64,000 nt of DNA, from the NCBI RefSeq assembly GCF_019511445.1, contig NZ_JAEUAN010000014.1:1-64000 (forward strand), written 5' to 3'. How positions within the stretch are numbered: the first letter of the stretch is position 1; each line of letters opens with the position of its first letter. This stretch comes from Aliirhizobium wenxiniae. GTDB taxonomy: Bacteria; Pseudomonadota; Alphaproteobacteria; Rhizobiales; Rhizobiaceae. Made by a program: the position numbers and the translations under genes. The notes under the pieces were generated by a model. The model worked only from the letters and a program-made list of their open reading frames with translations, had not been told where the DNA came from and did not search any database. Shown piece by piece: positions 62,330 through 64,000 of this stretch.

Positions 62330-63169
62330 TTATGCGTTCCTGCTGTCGGCACGTCTTACGAGCCAGTCACCGATCAGATTGCAGCCGATCACCAGCGCGC
62401 CGATGACGAGGCCCGGATAGAGCACCAGCCAGTTGGCAAGCAGGATGAAGGAGCGGCCTTCGCCGATCAGGTTGCCAAGCGTTGGCGTCGGCGGCTGCAC
62501 GCCAAGGCCGAGGAAGCCGACGGAGGCTTCGAGGATGATGAGGCGCGGCAGATCGAGCGTCATCAGCACCGTGATCGGCCCGACAATATTGGGCAAGACA
62601 TGGCGGAAGATGATGACCATGTTGGACAGGCCGATGGAACGCGAGGCGTCGATATATTCCAGCTCGCGGATTTCGAGCGTCTTGGCGCGGGCGACGCGGG
62701 CAAAGACCGCCCAGCCTGTCACGCCGAGCACGACGACGAGATTGCCCATGCTTGGGCCGATGACGGCAACGATGAGCAGGATCAGGAGAATGAACGGGAT
62801 GGCGAGCTGCACGTCGACGGCGCGCATGATGATGATATCAAACCAACCGCGGTAATAACCGGCGATCATGCCGAGCGTTGTGCCGAGCACAACGGAGATG
62901 ACCGAGGCGGCAAGCACGATCGACAGCGAGATCGCCGTTCCAAGCCCGAGACGGGCGAGGAGATCCCGCCCGAGCTGGTCTGTTCCCAGAGGATGAAGCT
63001 CTCCGCCGATGACGGAGAGCGGTGGCTTGAATGTCGCGGTCAGGGTTCCGCGCACAGGGTCGATCGGCCAGAGAAGGGGCACGAGGACGCAAAGCGCCAG
63101 AACCGCGATCAGAAGGAACGTGGCAAATATCGCATCTGCGTTGTCCCTGACATTCCAAAACCGTGTCAT
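62330..63169 (-). CDS. Oligopeptide-type ABC permease (DppC class), second system
   Basis: 279 residues: first helix ATFLLIAVLALCVLVPLLW, periplasmic HPLGTDQLGRDLLARLGLG (classic GTDxxGRD), and the EAA-type loop YIDASRSIGLSNMVIIFRHV with LPNIVGPITV. It starts six bases after the stop of the binding-protein gene. No ATPase gene accompanies this set in the window, so the fused ATPase at 55613 is the likely energy source. Confidence 0.93.
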   Translation of the reverse strand: MTRFWNVRDNADAIFATFLLIAVLALCVLVPLLWPIDPVRGTLTATFKPPLSVIGGELHPLGTDQLGRDLLARLGLGTAISLSIVLAASVISVVLGTTLGMIAGYYRGWFDIIIMRAVDVQLAIPFILLILLIVAVIGPSMGNLVVVLGVTGWAVFARVARAKTLEIRELEYIDASRSIGLSNMVIIFRHVLPNIVGPITVLMTLDLPRLIILEASVGFLGLGVQPPTPTLGNLIGEGRSFILLANWLVLYPGLVIGALVIGCNLIGDWLVRRADSRNA

Positions 63170-63175
63170 GCGCGA

Positions 63176-64000
63176 TTACTGCTTCTTGATGTCGAAGATC
63201 GGGATACGGGCGTCCGGACGTCCTTCGAAGGTGACCGACTTAGCCTTACCGTAAAGGGCATCTTCCTGGTAGAGCGGTATGACCGGCACCTGCTCTGCGG
63301 CGAGATCCTGGATCTCTGCAAGGACAGCTTCGCGCTTTGCCGGATCGACGATCGAGCGGCTTTCATCGAGCAGCTTGTCGAGTTCCGGAATGGAAGCTGT
63401 CGAATAGGGCTCTCCGGTCTTGAAGATGGCGTAGACGGCGGCATCCGCATCGAGAGTCTGGGTGGAGCCCCAGCCGAGCATGAAGATCGGGCCCTTGCGC
63501 GGAACCTGCTGGGTGTAGACGGACCAGTCGAGCACTTCCTGATCGATCTTGACGCCGATATCGCCGAATTGCTGGGCAATCGCCTGGGCGACTTCGCTGT
63601 CCTTCATGTAGCGATGGGTGGACTGCATCTTGATCGAGAAGCCGTTCGGCAGGCCGGCTTCGGCCAGCAGGGCCTTTGCCTTTGCCGGGTCGTATGGCGT
63701 GACGGGCAGATCCTTGTAGCCGAAGTCGGCGGCGCCGACCTGCGTGCCGCGCGGCGATGCCATGCCCTGCAGGATGTTGGTGACGATCGACTGGCGGTCG
63801 ATCGCCATGTTGAGTGCCTGGCGGACTTTGACGTTATCCAGCGGCTTTTCGTTCATCACGAGGCCGAGATAGATGGTGAGGCCGCCATTCTTGACCTGGA
63901 CGAGATCTGTATCCGGGCTGTCCTTGACCATCGGAGCGATATCGACGGGGACGTTTTCGATCAGGTCGACTTCGCCGGTCAGAAGCGCGGTGATGCGGGC
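63176..64000 (-). CDS. Oligopeptide-type ABC binding protein, C-terminal part (cut by window end)
   Basis: About 275 residues of the C-terminal portion of a family-5 solute-binding protein; the frame is open to the window edge, so the 5' end and signal peptide lie beyond it. Recognisable: TALLTGEVDLIENVPVDIAP, GLTIYLGLVMNEKPLDNVKV with RQALNMAIDRQSIV (family signature) and AKALLAEAGLPNGFSI. First visible gene of the minus-strand operon with two permeases, M20 hydrolase, cyclodeaminase-like enzyme and sulfurtransferase. Confidence 0.93.
   Translation of the reverse strand, partial: ARITALLTGEVDLIENVPVDIAPMVKDSPDTDLVQVKNGGLTIYLGLVMNEKPLDNVKVRQALNMAIDRQSIVTNILQGMASPRGTQVGAADFGYKDLPVTPYDPAKAKALLAEAGLPNGFSIKMQSTHRYMKDSEVAQAIAQQFGDIGVKIDQEVLDWSVYTQQVPRKGPIFMLGWGSTQTLDADAAVYAIFKTGEPYSTASIPELDKLLDESRSIVDPAKREAVLAEIQDLAAEQVPVIPLYQEDALYGKAKSVTFEGRPDARIPIFDIKKQ

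Noticed and set aside
42681..64000. Opine catabolism locus
   Set aside because: Cyclodeaminase-like enzyme, FAD amino-acid oxidase and ABC transporters recall opine loci. However, no opine oxidase subunit pair, T-DNA borders or vir genes are seen, and the sulfur enzymes do not fit.
1..64000. CRISPR arrays, tRNA and rRNA genes
   Set aside because: No regularly spaced repeats, tRNA-like cloverleaf ends or rRNA segments noticed in reading either strand.

Overview
The window looks like accessory DNA from an alphaproteobacterium of the Rhizobium/Agrobacterium group. Evidence for this is the high GC content, a rhizobial-type ROSE RNA thermometer in front of an Hsp20 gene, a DUF982 gene, an AapJQMP-type amino-acid transporter and very many ABC transporters with dedicated regulators. 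I see no rRNA, tRNA, replication or other housekeeping genes, so a plasmid, chromid or chromosomal island is likely. That is an inference.

Layout. 0-2.2 kb: end of an IS3-family element, a small frame broken by TGA, a single-domain response regulator and a dehydrogenase remnant. 2.3-8.2 kb: a TctD/TctE two-component pair (kinase gene damaged at its 5' end), a tripartite TctCBA carboxylate transporter and a PrpB-like lyase. 8.5-15.1 kb: short-chain dehydrogenases, an HxlR and an AraC regulator, a CurA-type reductase, a secreted hydrolase broken by an amber codon and an alpha/beta hydrolase. Two copies of a palindrome link the HxlR region to the secreted-hydrolase gene. 15-19 kb: stress and signalling genes (truncated response regulator, Cys-rich peptide, ROSE-hsp20, DUF982, small proteins, a PAS-GGDEF gene interrupted by TGA). 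19.2-25.5 kb: LysR, a MetC-like PLP lyase and a complete polar amino-acid ABC transporter. 25.6-26.75 kb: decayed siderophore-type ABC operon.

26.8-40.3 kb is a coherent sugar-acid/oligosaccharide locus: LacI regulator, GH105 hydrolase, KduI, an 826-residue protein of unknown family, a sugar ABC transporter (binding protein, two permeases, ATPase), then a divergent SsuD/SmoC-like flavin monooxygenase, a GntR regulator and a Gfo/Idh/MocA oxidoreductase. 40.3-42.5 kb is an AbiE-like toxin-antitoxin remnant, with an intact 1,317-bp IS3-family element inserted into the antitoxin gene and flanked by the 5-bp duplication GCCGT.

42.7-64 kb holds two oligopeptide-type ABC transporters embedded among amino-acid enzymes: an IclR regulator, HyuB/HyuA (hydantoinase/oxoprolinase family), binding protein, two permeases, a fused double ATPase and a D-amino-acid-oxidase-like flavoprotein. 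These are followed by a D-cysteine-desulfhydrase-like PLP enzyme, a second fused ATPase, an SDR, and a minus-strand operon of binding protein (cut by the window end), two permeases, M20 hydrolase, ornithine-cyclodeaminase-like enzyme and two-domain sulfurtransferase. Taken together this suggests uptake and breakdown of a cyclic and/or D-configured, possibly sulfur-containing, amino-acid derivative. The hyu/transporter divergent region carries a mirror-symmetric set of four 17-bp operator-like boxes abutting two divergent promoters.

The first 26 kb and the 40-42 kb segment contain at least eight broken or truncated genes. The catabolic loci from 26.8 kb onwards look intact.
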